64,000 bases of DNA. Origin: Cladopsammia gracilis. Lineage: Eukaryota; Cnidaria; Anthozoa; Scleractinia; Dendrophylliidae. Below the pieces are notes generated by a model. It was given only the letters and a program-made list of their open reading frames with translations, was not told the DNA's origin and did not search any database. Of the stretch, positions 24,501-34,766 are shown in pieces. The translations under genes were made by a program, and so were the position numbers. The stretch covers positions 1 through 64,000 of the forward strand of contig JAJGOT010000440.1 of NCBI GenBank assembly GCA_022457155.1, read 5' to 3'. Within the stretch, counting starts at the first letter, position 1; every line of letters starts with the position of its first letter.

Positions 24501-25374
24501 AAAACTTACCTCCGCACCACCATGCGGCAACAACGTGTCAGTAACATCGCACTTATTAACATCACGTAGGGGCATATGCCAACTCTGTAGTCAACATTGA
24601 CACTTTTAACGTGTTTCTTGAGCTCATATGAGAGATTCATATGTAAGAATATTTTCACTTCATATGTAGGCCTATGTTAGTGCATCGTATGACCCTCGTT
24701 TCTTTTCGACTGTTTCGTAAAAATTTGGGCAACTTGCGACACATTTTTGGGCATGTGGTTCACCGCCCCCCCTGGCAAAAAAATGCCCGTACGCCTATGC
24801 ATACTAAAACAGTGGATAGCATTGTTGGCGTGCTCTGATTGGATACTGAAACTTGGGATATCGAGTGTGTGAACATTGTAATCGTTGACTGAAATAAATG
24901 AGTTAAAAGTCATCATTTCCATGCTATATTATCTCACTGTTTTAGTAAACTAAAAACAACTTTTCACCGAAGTGGAGGTGGTCAGTGGTGGATATTTACC
25001 TTAGTTGCCACTTCATGGCTCAGTAAATGTCCACCGCTGGTCACTTACTAGAGCTGGTCACTTACGAGAACTTTCAATAATTATTACAGTGTTTTACTGA
25101 CAATTTCAGTCAATGGGGTTTTGTAATGTTGTTCGGTACTCGTCACTTACAGAAGAACTTCAACTTTAAAAAATATAGATTTGGCAAGTTGTCAATACTG
25201 TGATTACAAATCTTTAATTTCTTTTTTTTTTTTATTCATTTAGGAAGAGAAACTTGAACATGTGAGAACAAAGGCCAAACTTGCTAGTGAGAGTGAAAAA
25301 TTGCAGTTTGCATTAGGAGAAATAGATATTTTAAACAAGCAAATTCAGAGAGAAAAGGCAACTTTTGAAAATGC
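18509..25374 (+). CDS. SPATA24: SPATA24-like coiled-coil protein, 5' exons 1-3
   Basis: Exons: 18509-18616 (ATG, 36 codons, donor GTAAGG), 23677-23739 (21 codons, donor GTATGT) and 25244-25374 (43 codons plus 2 bases, donor GTAAGT). The assembled ~100 residues follow the N-terminal half of vertebrate SPATA24: KQLQDVIRFQ resembles LDQLRDVIES, NHVSREEYDKL resembles ENFVSKEEFQAV, and EKLQFALGEIDILNKQ is almost the same as the vertebrate segment. The sequence is charged and heptad-like, as expected of a coiled coil. Vertebrate SPATA24 has about 205 residues and a testis role; function here is unknown. The C-terminal half is missing, because the next exon downstream belongs to tankyrase. Exon 2 can be read through in frame for 42 more codons. 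The gene is thus a truncated SPATA24 or the 5' part of a chimera. Confidence 0.75.
18949..20703. mobile_element. ACTCATGCGC-ended element, long form
   Basis: It starts ACTCATGCGCATAGCGGCATG and its far end contains the inverted GCGCATGAGT followed by AGCCTCTTGTT. The same two ends bound a shorter ~470-base element at 36338. It contains a G run (19159-19182) and a G-rich stretch (20290-20435). No transposase is seen; the interior may carry other insertions. Confidence 0.65.
20290..20435 (+). other. G-rich strand with quadruplex potential
   Basis: About eight runs of three or more G lie on one strand in about 145 bases (GGAGGAGGGG, GGGAGGGAGGGGGG, GGGGGAGGGG and others). Reading frames across it are composition artefacts. 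Confidence 0.7.
20701..20820. repeat. Palindrome 1 with GC-rich centre
   Basis: The arms (TAATAGATAATTACTGAGGC... and complement) are nearly perfect over about 50 bases. The centre reads GTGAGGGCGCAGCCCTCAG. Confidence 0.9.
20820..21651. mobile_element. TIR element with TTA flanks
   Basis: Inverted ends of about 50 bases at roughly 80 percent: TAATTACTGACTCTCATCAA on the left and, reverse complemented, TAATTACTGATCCTCATCAA on the right, continuing to CTCTCTGCATTRTATC. TTA lies on both sides, a possible target duplication. The interior holds a ~190-base tandem duplication (20858-21040 and 21050-21215) and a short hairpin at 21459-21487. No transposase. Confidence 0.75.
22630..23370. mobile_element. 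TIR element in SPATA24 intron 1, copy B
   Basis: Counterpart of 1943-2775 with the same CAGTGCAG ends and an internal deletion near 23080. The interior contains many GCGCAT/ATGCGC motifs. Confidence 0.7.
23740..23865 (+). other. Possible in-frame extension of SPATA24-like exon 2
   Basis: If the GTATGT donor at 23740 is skipped, the frame stays open for 42 codons to a second donor GTAAAC at 23866. The extra residues (LATRIEEKSAKILQYYNLEL and flanking sequence) are charged and helix-like. Vertebrate SPATA24 has no such insert, so the short exon is the ancestral form. The 126-base length keeps the frame, as expected of an alternative donor. Confidence 0.4.
23989..24799. mobile_element. Non-autonomous hAT element in SPATA24-like intron 2
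   Basis: Perfect 8-bp target duplication CATACTAA at 23981-23988 and 24800-24807, with inverted ends CATAGGCGTACGGGC. Eight-base duplications are the hAT hallmark. Between the ends are broken pieces of a hAT transposase C-terminus (for example LSELELRFSGND near 24170, and SEMLETMHENDLFDMFPEF near 24380-24440), in different frames. Confidence 0.92.
24140..24544 (+). pseudogene. Decayed hAT transposase C-terminal fragment
   Basis: The pieces resemble the region before the hAT dimerisation domain in ZMYM1-like coral transposases: SELE-RFS near 24175, then FPEFSNVVHILAVIPAT near 24430-24475. Frame changes and stops separate them, so no functional transposase is made. Confidence 0.6.
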
Positions 25375-25640
25375 GTAAGTATACTTGTCTTATACTGTCT
25401 ATCATTTCCACATCTTCTGCAGAATGTTACTGTGAATTTTCCATCCTTTTCAACTTGTGAATATGCAAAGCATTGAACCAGTTTACATATAGCAGATGGG
25501 GACAAACATGCAAATTTATGTAAATCAAATAAACTCCAAAATTGTCTCGCAAATCAATTGACTGTTGCGTAAACTACAAAAATTTACAGCAACGTCTTGA
25601 GCAATTGTTGTAAACGTGTTGATATTTTTTATGTTTTTAG

Positions 25641-28600
25641 ATGCAGAGTACTGTTGTAAAACATAAGAAGGATAGCGGCCAGTCCGGTGGAATCTTCGAA
25701 TCTTATAATATTATCAGAGTAAGTGATAATTTGTCGCAACATCAGCGACAACAACAGTATTACGAATGATTAACAGCCTAATGATTCTCAACCGTTTTCT
25801 CACTGTTGAATATCGGAGCTATCTTGATGGCAACTTTTGATCTCGTTTACACGTACGTAACAAAGCGATGTTAATCATCGGGGCCAGTTTGAGTGAATGT
25901 GACCAGGACAGACCACAACACCACTTCTCTTTTCATGAAATGGTGTTGGTTCTAAAACGCCCCATACTAGTCAGTAGTAGAAGGATAGAAAGTCCTTTTT
26001 TACCTTGTTGTAACGTATATTTCTTTCTTTTTTCCTCAGATTCAACGGGTAATAAACAAGCGACTCTGGGATAAATATGTTTACAGAAGAAGAGAGGTGA
26101 GAACTTGTTGTCTGTCAGTAACTGTGTCTGACTGTAAAGATATTTAAATGAATGCTCGAGTACAGAGCGTGACAATTAGCTCTCTTTTCCCATTCCTAAT
26201 TATAACACCTTGTATTCGCGCTTTTTCAATTCCCCGCGGTTTTTATTTCGCTCGAGCGATCGTTAAACTTATCACAAGTTTAGAAAACCTGTGAACAGGT
26301 TGATTTCAGGTTTGCTAATCCAAGATTCATTTTTTTCAGGTTGCAGAGGCTAATCATAACCACAGCAATGAAAGAATGTTATTTCATGGTATGTGGCTAA
26401 AGTTGTAAGAGCAATATTCTGATTGTAAAATTCCCTGCATTTGCCACATGTTGCATGGTTTGCTTGCACTTGCTTCAAATTGCGATTAGTTTGCTGCGTA
26501 AAACCAAAACCAAAGTAATTATTCTGGCCAATCACAATTGTCACAGACAATCCAATGAACCAATCAGAACTCGAAGCAAATGCATGCAGCCGTCGCCAAG
26601 CGCGGGAAAACGCATGCGAGCAAGTCACGGTTGGTTTCTGGTTTTACTTTTGATTGGTTGAGAAAATGCACGAGATTTTTTAGCCAATTCCAAAGCGTTG
26701 CAATGCAAAACCAAAGCAGCGTTTGTTGTAATTTGTGTGATTTGATTTCTTGCGATTTCGTGTACTACGGACAAACCGGAAGAGCTGTCAATACTAGAAT
26801 TTCGGAACACAGAAGAGCAGTCCGCACTTTTGATTCTAATTCCAAGATCGCGCAACATGTACATCAACACGACCCCAACATGGATTTTGAAAATATTAAG
26901 ATCATTGACAGAGCGAAAAACTATCACACACGAGTATTTCTGGAAGCGTGGTATTCCCAAAGAGACCCCAACTCAGGGAATGATCGCGTAGATATTCCTG
27001 ACATTTACGCTTCTCTTTATTAATTTATTCTGTTGTCTTCTCGCGCGCCTAGCACATTTGCATAATTTTTGGACCTTTTCATTGTTACGCTTTCTCATTC
27101 CATCTAAACCGAAGAAGACCTAAGTTCTTAGGTCGAAACGTCTTTCAAGTATTTCTTACAAAACGTTTGTTTTTACGTTTTTAAATAGCCAGTGTCAAAC
27201 ATTTTACGTACTTTTATGAAACCATGAATCCTGGCTGCAACTTTAGTACATTGGAACATTATTCTGTTTAAAACAGATCTTTGACTTTATTTTCTTCCAA
27301 AAATCTTGCGCCAACATAGCACCTTTTGTAATTATTCTTTTATATTAAGTTTTTCTGCCACAAATTTGGGCTCATCCTCGTGTAAAAACCTGCCAACTCA
27401 CGAGTGACGTAAAACGAAAACAAAAGGCACTGAAACAATAGAGTGCAAGACAGCAAAGGTAGAAAACAAAGAAAAAAGTCACAGGTTTTTACATCGAGGT
27501 AAACCCCAAATTTTGGAACAATCTCATACGGCGGTAGTTCTGCTTCAACCTAAGACATTGAAAGTAAAATTTGCTACATGTATGTACTTGATGGACAACA
27601 GTTTAAACGTTTTACTAAATATTTGGGGTTTTTTTCTGATAGGTTCAGCATTTATCCACGCTATTCTTCAGAAGGGTTTTGATGAACGTCATGCTTATAT
27701 AGGGGGAATGTTTGGAGCCGGTAAGTTTACTATTAAAGTCGCATAATGTCAATGCTAAAGATATTCTGTAATGTGATGTAAATAAAATCATTTGGTCAAA
27801 ACAAACAACAGTTCCCTGTACCAAAGTTAGATTTACGCTTAGGTTAGGGAAATAGAGAATTGGGTCACCTACACGTTAGGTATGACCCTACACGTGATAT
27901 CATTTTAATTTTTCGTTTATTTAGCGGACCTACGAGGTGGAGTAATGGTGTAGCATGCGACAGTGCTTGGGATCGAGTTGTGGACTTATTTTTTTTGTAA
28001 AAGATTTCCTTGATTAAAATAACAAAAATGCGCTAGTTCACAAAAGGGAAACTTCTTTCGCCGAGCGGCAAATTTTCTTTGAATAAATCTAATTAATACC
28101 CCAATTCAACTACATGCCTTTTCCATAATTAAAAAGCGAACTGACACCATCATCTGTACAGGTATCTACTTTGCGGAAAATTCTTCAAAGAGCAATCAGT
28201 ATGTGTACGGCATTGGCGGAGGATCTGGTTGCGCCCTACACAAGGACAAATCTTGCTACTTATGTGAAAGGTAAGAGTTAGTATTATTTGTAAAGTCAAG
28301 TATCTCGCTCCCACTGCACCACTCACTTTTCGCCCGGGCCACTCGCGCAAGTAGCGTTTTCTGTGTTAGAAAAATAATTAAAATCAAAGAAAGATGGAAA
28401 ATTTAAGATCGGCAATGATATGAGAAAGATGCAATGTTCATCATGTCACGCACGTGGGACAAAGGAAAAAATCTGAGTCCTCGACAGGAATCGAACCTAT
28501 GACCTTCCGCACACTGGTCGGATGCTCTTAGGCGCTAGAAAAGCGGGGGGGGGGGGATAGGATTTGGGACGTCCCCTCCCTTCGCGCTCCCAAAATCCTC

Positions 28601-30145
28601 AACTACAGCAGTTTGTCTCTGTTTCTCGTGACTAGCATCATCATCATCATCATCATCATCATCATGTCTCATTGCGCCAGTAGGCGCGTAAGGCCGTGAC
28701 TAGCAATCACCCTTTAACCCCCAAGAGTGCCAAAATTCAAGAAAAATCACAAATTTCATTTTATAAAATATTGAAAAACAAATGGTTGCATGAAAAAGTA
28801 CTAGCGAAAAGGTTTCATTTGAATGGTCACAGCATAGGATTTCGTTGATAGACTAAAAAGTTGGAACTATACATGTCTTCATAATTGACTCTAAAAGTGA
28901 AAGGGTAAAGAGATTGGTGACAAAACAGCCGGCAAATCTAAGTGGAGAGTGGTGTTATTTTCTTGCACTGGATGCCCACTGACGGAGATTTTTCCTGTAA
29001 TTCATATCTAACCATCTAACGAGGTTTTTTTATTTGACTGCCAGGCAACTCCTGTTATGTCGTGTGGCCCTGGGTAAGCCATTTTACCAGTTTTCAGCTG
29101 TGAAGATGGCACACGCCCCTCCAGGTCATCATTCAGTTATAGGACGTCCCAGCTCAGAAGGGCTCTCATTTGCTGAATATGTGGTGTATAGAGGAGAACA
29201 GGTACATTCATGCTGTGAATACTTAATATTTCAACTAGAGGATACTTTTTTCGTTATTGTTGCCTTCGTTGGCCTTTTTTCTCGAGAACGGGAGAAGAAC
29301 AGGAATACTAGATGAAGGGAGGAACGGTTTTTGTACGCTAAATTTTCGCAAGTTTATAATGGTGTTGTCTGTTTTCAAGAATGTCTGATTAGTTGGCTTG
29401 ACTTGCTTACCAATAGACCTCTTTAGCTTGTACATTTTGTTTTCCCATTGTAGGTCATGTGATGTTCTCAAGGGAATTTGTTCTATGTCTTTTCATAAAT
29501 TATGCATACATATGCGCGTGAAAAAAAACAAAATTTAAAAGAAACAGTTCTCTAGGGTAACATCACATGACCTACATTGGGAAAACAAAATGTACAAGCT
29601 AAAGAGGTCTATTCTCTACTGATGATGGTTTGTTTTTTTTCTCGAACCATAAGGCGTGGTAATGCAACACCAAAAGAAACGAAGATTTCCCTCAATCAAT
29701 TCAAAACCGCTCTTATCGCGTTTCAGTGAAATGTCGAAAAAATAATTTTTAAATAAGCTGACTATGACTACAAATCCAGACGTATAATATAATAAATAAA
29801 TAAATCTGAAGTGCTAACACGTCCTGCAGCAGATGGTCAGAGCCTGTACTGGAGGGGTACCCTACCGGCTGGTGTCATTTCGGGTGATCACAGTAAACAG
29901 CCGATCTTCACACTGAACTGTGCAAAAAAAAAAACAAAAAAAACAGACATATGCAGTTTTGGAATCCGATGTTGATTCTTGGTTGGGATTTTTGTTTACG
30001 GAGAAGCAGGCTACGTGATGAAAGAAAGTGTTTACTTTGTATACCTGACAGGCATTTTTTTCTTTATTGTTGTTTACAGGCTTATCCAGAGTACCTTATC
30101 ACATACAAGATTGTTAAATCCTCGAGTGTAGAAGGATCTCCATAA
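25641..30145 (+). CDS. TNKS: Tankyrase-type PARP catalytic domain, seven exons
   Basis: Exons: 25641-25718, 26040-26096, 26340-26388, 27643-27720, 28162-28270, 29045-29201, 30080-30145 (stop 30143-30145). All have GT-AG sites and compatible phases, giving 197 residues from Met 25641. The protein follows the end of tankyrase: MQST...[71 protein letters not shown] and YPEYLITY. The catalytic triad is present (H61, Y90, E180), as is the tankyrase-specific zinc motif C111-x2-H114-x4-C119-x2-C122. ADP-ribosyl transfer from NAD is expected. Ankyrin repeats and SAM domain are absent from the whole window. The first exon is phase 0 in tankyrase and its Met could serve as start. The immediate 5' neighbour is SPATA24-like exon 3, 266 bases upstream. 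Confidence 0.88.
26497..26717 (+). mobile_element. CCAAT-rich MITE family, copy 2
   Basis: Same family as 16393, in a tankyrase intron. It directly abuts the Penelope fragment, suggesting insertion into or next to it. Confidence 0.75.
26718..27023 (+). pseudogene. Penelope-like GIY-YIG endonuclease fragment
   Basis: About 100 codons remain open to TAA 27021. The reading frame shows a GIY-YIG core variant (FVYYGQTGR), then [31 protein letters not shown] and [12 protein letters not shown], the usual C-terminal layout of Penelope-like elements. The first tyrosine motif reads YYGQTGR where YIGQTGR is common. The reverse transcriptase and 5' part are absent, so this is a dead 3' end lying in a tankyrase intron in sense orientation. 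Confidence 0.85.
27104..27152 (+). ncRNA. Degenerate hammerhead-ribozyme-like motif
   Basis: CCGAAGAA, a perfect hairpin (GACCTAA-GTTC-TTAGGTC) and GAAACGTC follow the order of the hammerhead core (CUGAUGA, stem II, GAAA). The first box departs from consensus at two positions, so self-cleavage is doubtful. Penelope-like elements commonly carry hammerheads in their terminal repeats, and this lies 80 bases after the endonuclease fragment. Confidence 0.45.
28474..28540 (-). repeat. tRNA-derived SINE fragment
   Basis: On the minus strand it reads AGAGCATCCGACCAGTGTGC followed by GGAAGGTCATAGGTTCGATTCC and TGTCGAGGAC, a tRNA-like A-box/anticodon/T-arm order with a good B box (GGTTCGATTCC). The D-arm side is degenerate and no intact acceptor stem is seen. 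Confidence 0.6.
28635..28665. repeat. ATC trinucleotide microsatellite
   Basis: About ten ATC units lie in a tankyrase intron. Confidence 0.9.
29412..29613. mobile_element. Foldback MITE in the last tankyrase intron
   Basis: Ends AATAGACCTCTTTAGCTTGT and the reverse complement are matched over about 55 bases, around a ~90-base AT-rich interior. No clear target duplication. Confidence 0.85.
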
Positions 30146-30367
30146 CTATCACATCTCTTGAAAATACCTACTGCGAGTCTGAGAGTTTTGTAAATAACCG
30201 CTGAGAGGCTTTAAGAACCATTTTATGGCAGCGCATCGTGCAAATTCCAAGCGAATTTTCTTGAAAAGAAATGGATGAGCCCAAACCAAGAGCTCGCAAT
30301 GATTTACAACCTGGTGGACCAATGAGAAACTTGGTGGGAGGTGTGGGGCGAAAGAAAGGAGGTACAG

Positions 30368-30373
30368 AATAAA
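30368..30373 (+). terminator. Candidate polyadenylation signal of the tankyrase exons
   Basis: AATAAA lies 223 bases after the stop codon, in CAGAATAAAAG. Confidence 0.5.
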
Positions 30374-30792
30374 AGAACCCCCTCCCCGTGAAAAGAATAT
30401 TCAGTCTACTGATATAATGTAGTGGAGATTTTAATATATCTAACATGAACTAGAAAGTTTGTTATGGCTATAAAAGAGAGAAAGACCCCATGTGATAACA
30501 GATTAACCAAAATGCTTGCATATCACAGGAATATTTTAGTTGATCCTATACCGAAGTTCGCTGTTAAACTCGAAGTGATTTTAGGTAAAGCAAGGAAAAT
30601 TTCCTGATCTACGGTCAGCATTACTTGCTAAGAAAATAGTAATTGAATTATATTATGACGAAGAATACTGGACCAATTCTCGTGGCTTTGCAACCACCTG
30701 CAAGGTTCTTGCTTACGAAGCAAGTGGCATTGTTAGTATACTTATATTTAGCACATTTGTTAAGGCTCAGGGAAAGGAATTAAACGTAAAAT

Positions 30793-31071
30793 AGAGCTGT
30801 TTGAGTATCGTAAAACCAAAACCAAGGTAATTACTCTGGCCAATCACAACAGACGCAGACAATCCAATGAACCAATCAGAACTCCAAGAAAACACATGAA
30901 GCCGGCGCCAAGCGCGGGAAAACGCGTGCGAGCAAGTCACGATTGGTTTTGGTTTTACTTCTGATTGGTTGAGAAAGTGGCGCGGGATATTTTAGCCAAT
31001 AACAGAGCGAAGCAATGCAAAGTCAAAGCAATCGCAAGATCACTTCCAACACTCAGTTGAAAACCGCTCTT
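30793..31071 (+). mobile_element. CCAAT-rich MITE family, copy 3
   Basis: Most complete copy on this strand, from GAGCTGTTTGAGTATCGTAA to CACTCAGTTGAAAACCGCTC. Confidence 0.8.
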
Positions 31072-32098
31072 GTATCCATTATTGCTTTGTAAAACAGGTT
31101 TTGCATGGTGTTAAATTAGCGATGGGCAATAGGGTATCTGGTGAGTCAAACGATACCTCCTCATCAGTTGTCTCCAACTTAAGCAATAATCTCAGATGGT
31201 AGTCCCTCCCTTTAAAATTGCTTTATTGGGCTTCATTTCAGAAGTTAACGGTATTCTTCCTTTCTGGGTTATACCAAACTCGCTATAATGTTAAATCTAG
31301 ATCTGTAAATAAATCTATAATTGTTAAAAATAATGTTAGGAATTGGAATCGCCATATCGAAGTACTGCAGTTTGTTTATATCGTCTTTGCTTTTTTTTAT
31401 TTTGAAAGTGTTGTAAATAGATTTTCATATATCGTTAATATAATAATTCAATTCATAACAGCATTTAAAATTATTGTTTCACAAATTGTCCATCAGTGCA
31501 ATATACATGAATTACTAACTAGTTCCATTGAATGTCTGAGTGGTTTCATATAACCCGTGAAATAAAAATTAGACTATTAAACACTTAGACATTTAATTCC
31601 ATTGTTTTTTTTTTACATTTGGCTATTTATCAATGACTGTTTAATTTTGTTTCACGGGTTTTGTGAAATCACTCTATCTTTGTAAAATGAATTGTTAAGA
31701 CGCTTATCGTTGTTTGTCGTAAATTTGTCTGGTTTGTCGCATGTGACAAAACTGTTCCATCTTATGCTATATTCACATCAGCACCGAAACTTGTTTAGAG
31801 TAAACAGTTTCCCGTAAACATGTTTTCAATTTAATTGTTCACATTAGTTAATTTCAAAACACGTTTCACGCCTGGTTCTATAATTAATGCTGTTTTACGA
31901 AGTAGGCATATTGAAAGCTCGCGTGAAATCCTTACAATTACAAATGAACCGAAAAATAGAGCTCCAACTTGCTGTTGCGTGATTTTGTGGTTTAATCTCC
32001 CTTGTCAAGCACTTACGAAACGAAGGGCGACGCAATGGTTATAAGGGGACCACATTTGCGCTAACGTGTTTCGTCTGGCTAAGATCGAAACTACCTTG
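31072..32098. other. Region with no recognised gene
   Basis: AT-rich sequence. From about 31950 it is similar to 43545-44140 (TGCTGTTGCGTGATTTTGTG and beyond), a dispersed or duplicated non-coding block. Confidence 0.5.
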
Positions 32099-32224
32099 TA
32101 AGGCCCGGTTCAAACGTCGAACTTCACATGTGCCGAATCTAATGCAAATGAGCAAAATCTATTGTTCTTGCTCATTCACATTAGATTCGGCACATGTGAA
32201 GTTCGACGTTTGAACCGGGCCTTA
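32099..32224. mobile_element. 126-base palindromic MITE
   Basis: AAGGCCCGGTTCAAACGTCG and about 45 bases in all are exactly inverted at the other end. The related sequence at 43675-43690 reads CTACCTTGTTAGGTAGC with no insert, so this is a filled and empty site pair. The target duplication is TA or TTA-like. Confidence 0.92.
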
Positions 32225-32951
32225 GGTAGCTTCAATCATGCTCAGAATAAACGCGTTTCGATCATGATTCGCGCAATGCGCCGCCTGATGTGAACACTTT
32301 CACAGTGAAACATGTTTCATTCGTGATCAGACTAAACATGTTTGGCGCTAGTGTGAACACATCACCAGTCATCCCTAAGCGAGCTTAGCATAGTCACGAA
32401 CTCATCTGGGGGAAGACTGGTTCTCTGGCCGCACTAGCCTTGGAATAGACGTGTAAGCTCAAATACCTTGGCTTCCCGTTTATATAGAATGTATAAACAG
32501 TTGTTGACCAATAAATGTACTTGTGAAATAAATATTATTTTCTTTACCTCAAATTTTCAGGCTTCATATGTTTGTAGTTTAAAATTTTAGTCCATCTTTT
32601 CTTACGCGAGTGTGAGGCTTGTAAAACACATCGGAGTTTCTGTGCGGCAGGTGATTTTCATGCGCAAACGTGTTTTACTTCTTTCCGACTCGACAAACGA
32701 GGGGCTGCTACAAGAACAAATTCTCGGATGTCGTAACAACCTTCTGAAGCCTTGTGAATCTGGCGGCGGGCGGCGTTTCTTATAGGTAACAATTGTAGAG
32801 GTATGAATTTCATATTTGCATTGGAGTGACCTGGCAGTGTGAAGTGGGAGGGAACTGCAGCGATGAATTTGCGTGACTTGGATTGTAAGCTACTGTATTA
32901 CCAAAGGTGCTGTCCGTTTCGTGGCGTTCCTATATCGATCATCAAACTATT

Positions 32952-33381
32952 GGCCGTTTTTATGCTAGAGACGTTAATATCGTCTGAGACGAGACGACTT
33001 TAACGTCTAGTATAAAAGCGGAAAATAAGCCAGACGGATTTAACGTCTGACGACTTTAACGTCTTATTTTAAGTTGTCGTTCAGACGCACTTAACTGACG
33101 ACTTTGACGTCTCAGGCGTTAAATACGTCTGGTATAAAAACGAGACGGCCTTAACTGGGACGAATTTAACCCTATTTGTATATTCGTGCTCTTAAAATTT
33201 ATTTGGCGGCGAGTTTAGTCGTGTCCAGTCACTTCCGAGAATAGCTTTTTTAAGAAAATCTTGTGTTTTTTTCTGTTTGGCCGTCTACTTTAATGCGTCC
33301 CGTTTTTATTCTAGACGCATTTAACATCTGAGACTTTAAATACGTCTAGACGATTTTAACGTCTCTAGCATAAAAACGGCC
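32952..33381. mobile_element. 430-base MITE with ACGTCT sub-repeats
   Basis: Inverted ends GGCCGTTTTTATGCTAGAGA and complement are flanked by ATT on both sides. The interior repeats GACGACTTTAACGTCT-like segments on both strands. Confidence 0.9.
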
Positions 33382-33799
33382 ATTGTCGAGAAGACATTTT
33401 CAAGACGGGTTGTCATACGGCGGAAAAATCCCTGACGACCGGAGATTTCCCTGTTTACCGATTTATGAAACACGATATTGACATGCCCGATTATTTGAGA
33501 GAGTAGGGGATAAATCGGCAAAAATAACGGCGTTTCTAATTTCCTGACGCGTCCTGTCGTATTTATGCTTTGATGTTTTTTTCGCCGTCGCCGACACCTC
33601 AATACCATATCAGCAACATCTCAGATCTGGATCAGTCAAGATTTTTTCGACGTATGAAAACCAGGCTTTTGATATTTTTCATACCGGTAGTTTATTAAAA
33701 TGCTTTGATAGACATTGCGTTTGCTACGTATGTAAAGTAACAATTTATTCAGTGATGTATTTAACGCAACGGCACGGAGGCAAAGTTTACACAAGAGCC

Positions 33800-33834
33800 A
33801 AAGTCGCCGGATTTGTCACGAGTCCGGCGACTTT
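33800..33834. repeat. Short GC-rich hairpin, copy 1
   Basis: AAAGTCGCCGGA and TCCGGCGACTTT flank an 11-base loop. The hairpin is kept intact at 50856-50890. Confidence 0.9.
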
Positions 33835-34766
33835 TGGCACCGGAATCGTTATCCCATTGACACACAGAAGGCTGAATCCGGGAGTGAAAAGTAACCTGAT
33901 TGCACCACAAATCCTGATACTTTGAATCCGAAGTTCAATCTACAATTGCAGACAGAAGTAGAAGTAGAAGAAATTAATAGCGTAAGTGCTGAATTACGTC
34001 GATGCTCTGTTAACGTTAAATAATGATATCTATCAATCTTCTGAGCCACCCCCACTCCCCCTTTCCAATGTTGGGATATCAGCCAACGATTTTCGCATTA
34101 CAACCAACATTGTAAAAGGGGGAGGGGAGAGGAAGAATTAAATGGTAAAACTGCCAACCTTCCCAACACTTTTGTCTGATTGTAAGTATTTTGTTTTTGT
34201 GTAAACAGGTTTTTCAACGAAACTGGATTACTTTCTAAGACTTTCACGTTCTCAAATAATCAAATCAATTGATGGTTTTCACTCACGTGACCTTCAGTCC
34301 TGTGGGACTCAAATGACAAAGGCCATGGCGGCCATGTTGGTGCACATAACAAAAGAAGTTTATTAAAATTCTTTTGTAGGTGTGCACCAACTATTAATTT
34401 TATTTGCATATCTTTCTCAAGATATGAGTTTTATCTCACGTGAATACAGATTTCTACTCAATTTTGTCAATTGGTTAACTAATTAAATAACTAAATAAAC
34501 GAGTAAATATCCGATATCGCCTTATTTAATATTCTTATTGCGACTTTTTATTTGTCTTCATTCTGCAAAGAAAACTGGGTGGAGTGCTCCCGAGGAAATG
34601 TTTCATATTATCATTTGCTCAATTCCCATTTTCTGTCCAAGAGGAACATTTTTTCACATTTGGTGAGCGATTGCGTTGCGACGCAACCACATATCTCCGG
34701 ATTCATAATGCAGTATAAACAGTATAAACTATTTAGGAATTCAAGTACCGTGTAATGTAAACGCTT

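Noticed and set aside
26580..27023. A 147-codon host gene
   Set aside because: The first part is MITE sequence and the rest is a Penelope GIY-YIG fragment.
28474..28540. Functional tRNA gene on the minus strand
   Set aside because: The D-arm and acceptor stem are degenerate; it is better explained as a SINE remnant.
31218..31553. 111-codon hydrophobic ORF
   Set aside because: AT-rich composition explains the residues (F, I, V, N); no domain or splice structure.
33951..33988. Mini-exon between ATTGCAG and GTAAGTG
   Set aside because: The donor is lost in the other segmental copy (CATAAG) and no flanking exons exist.
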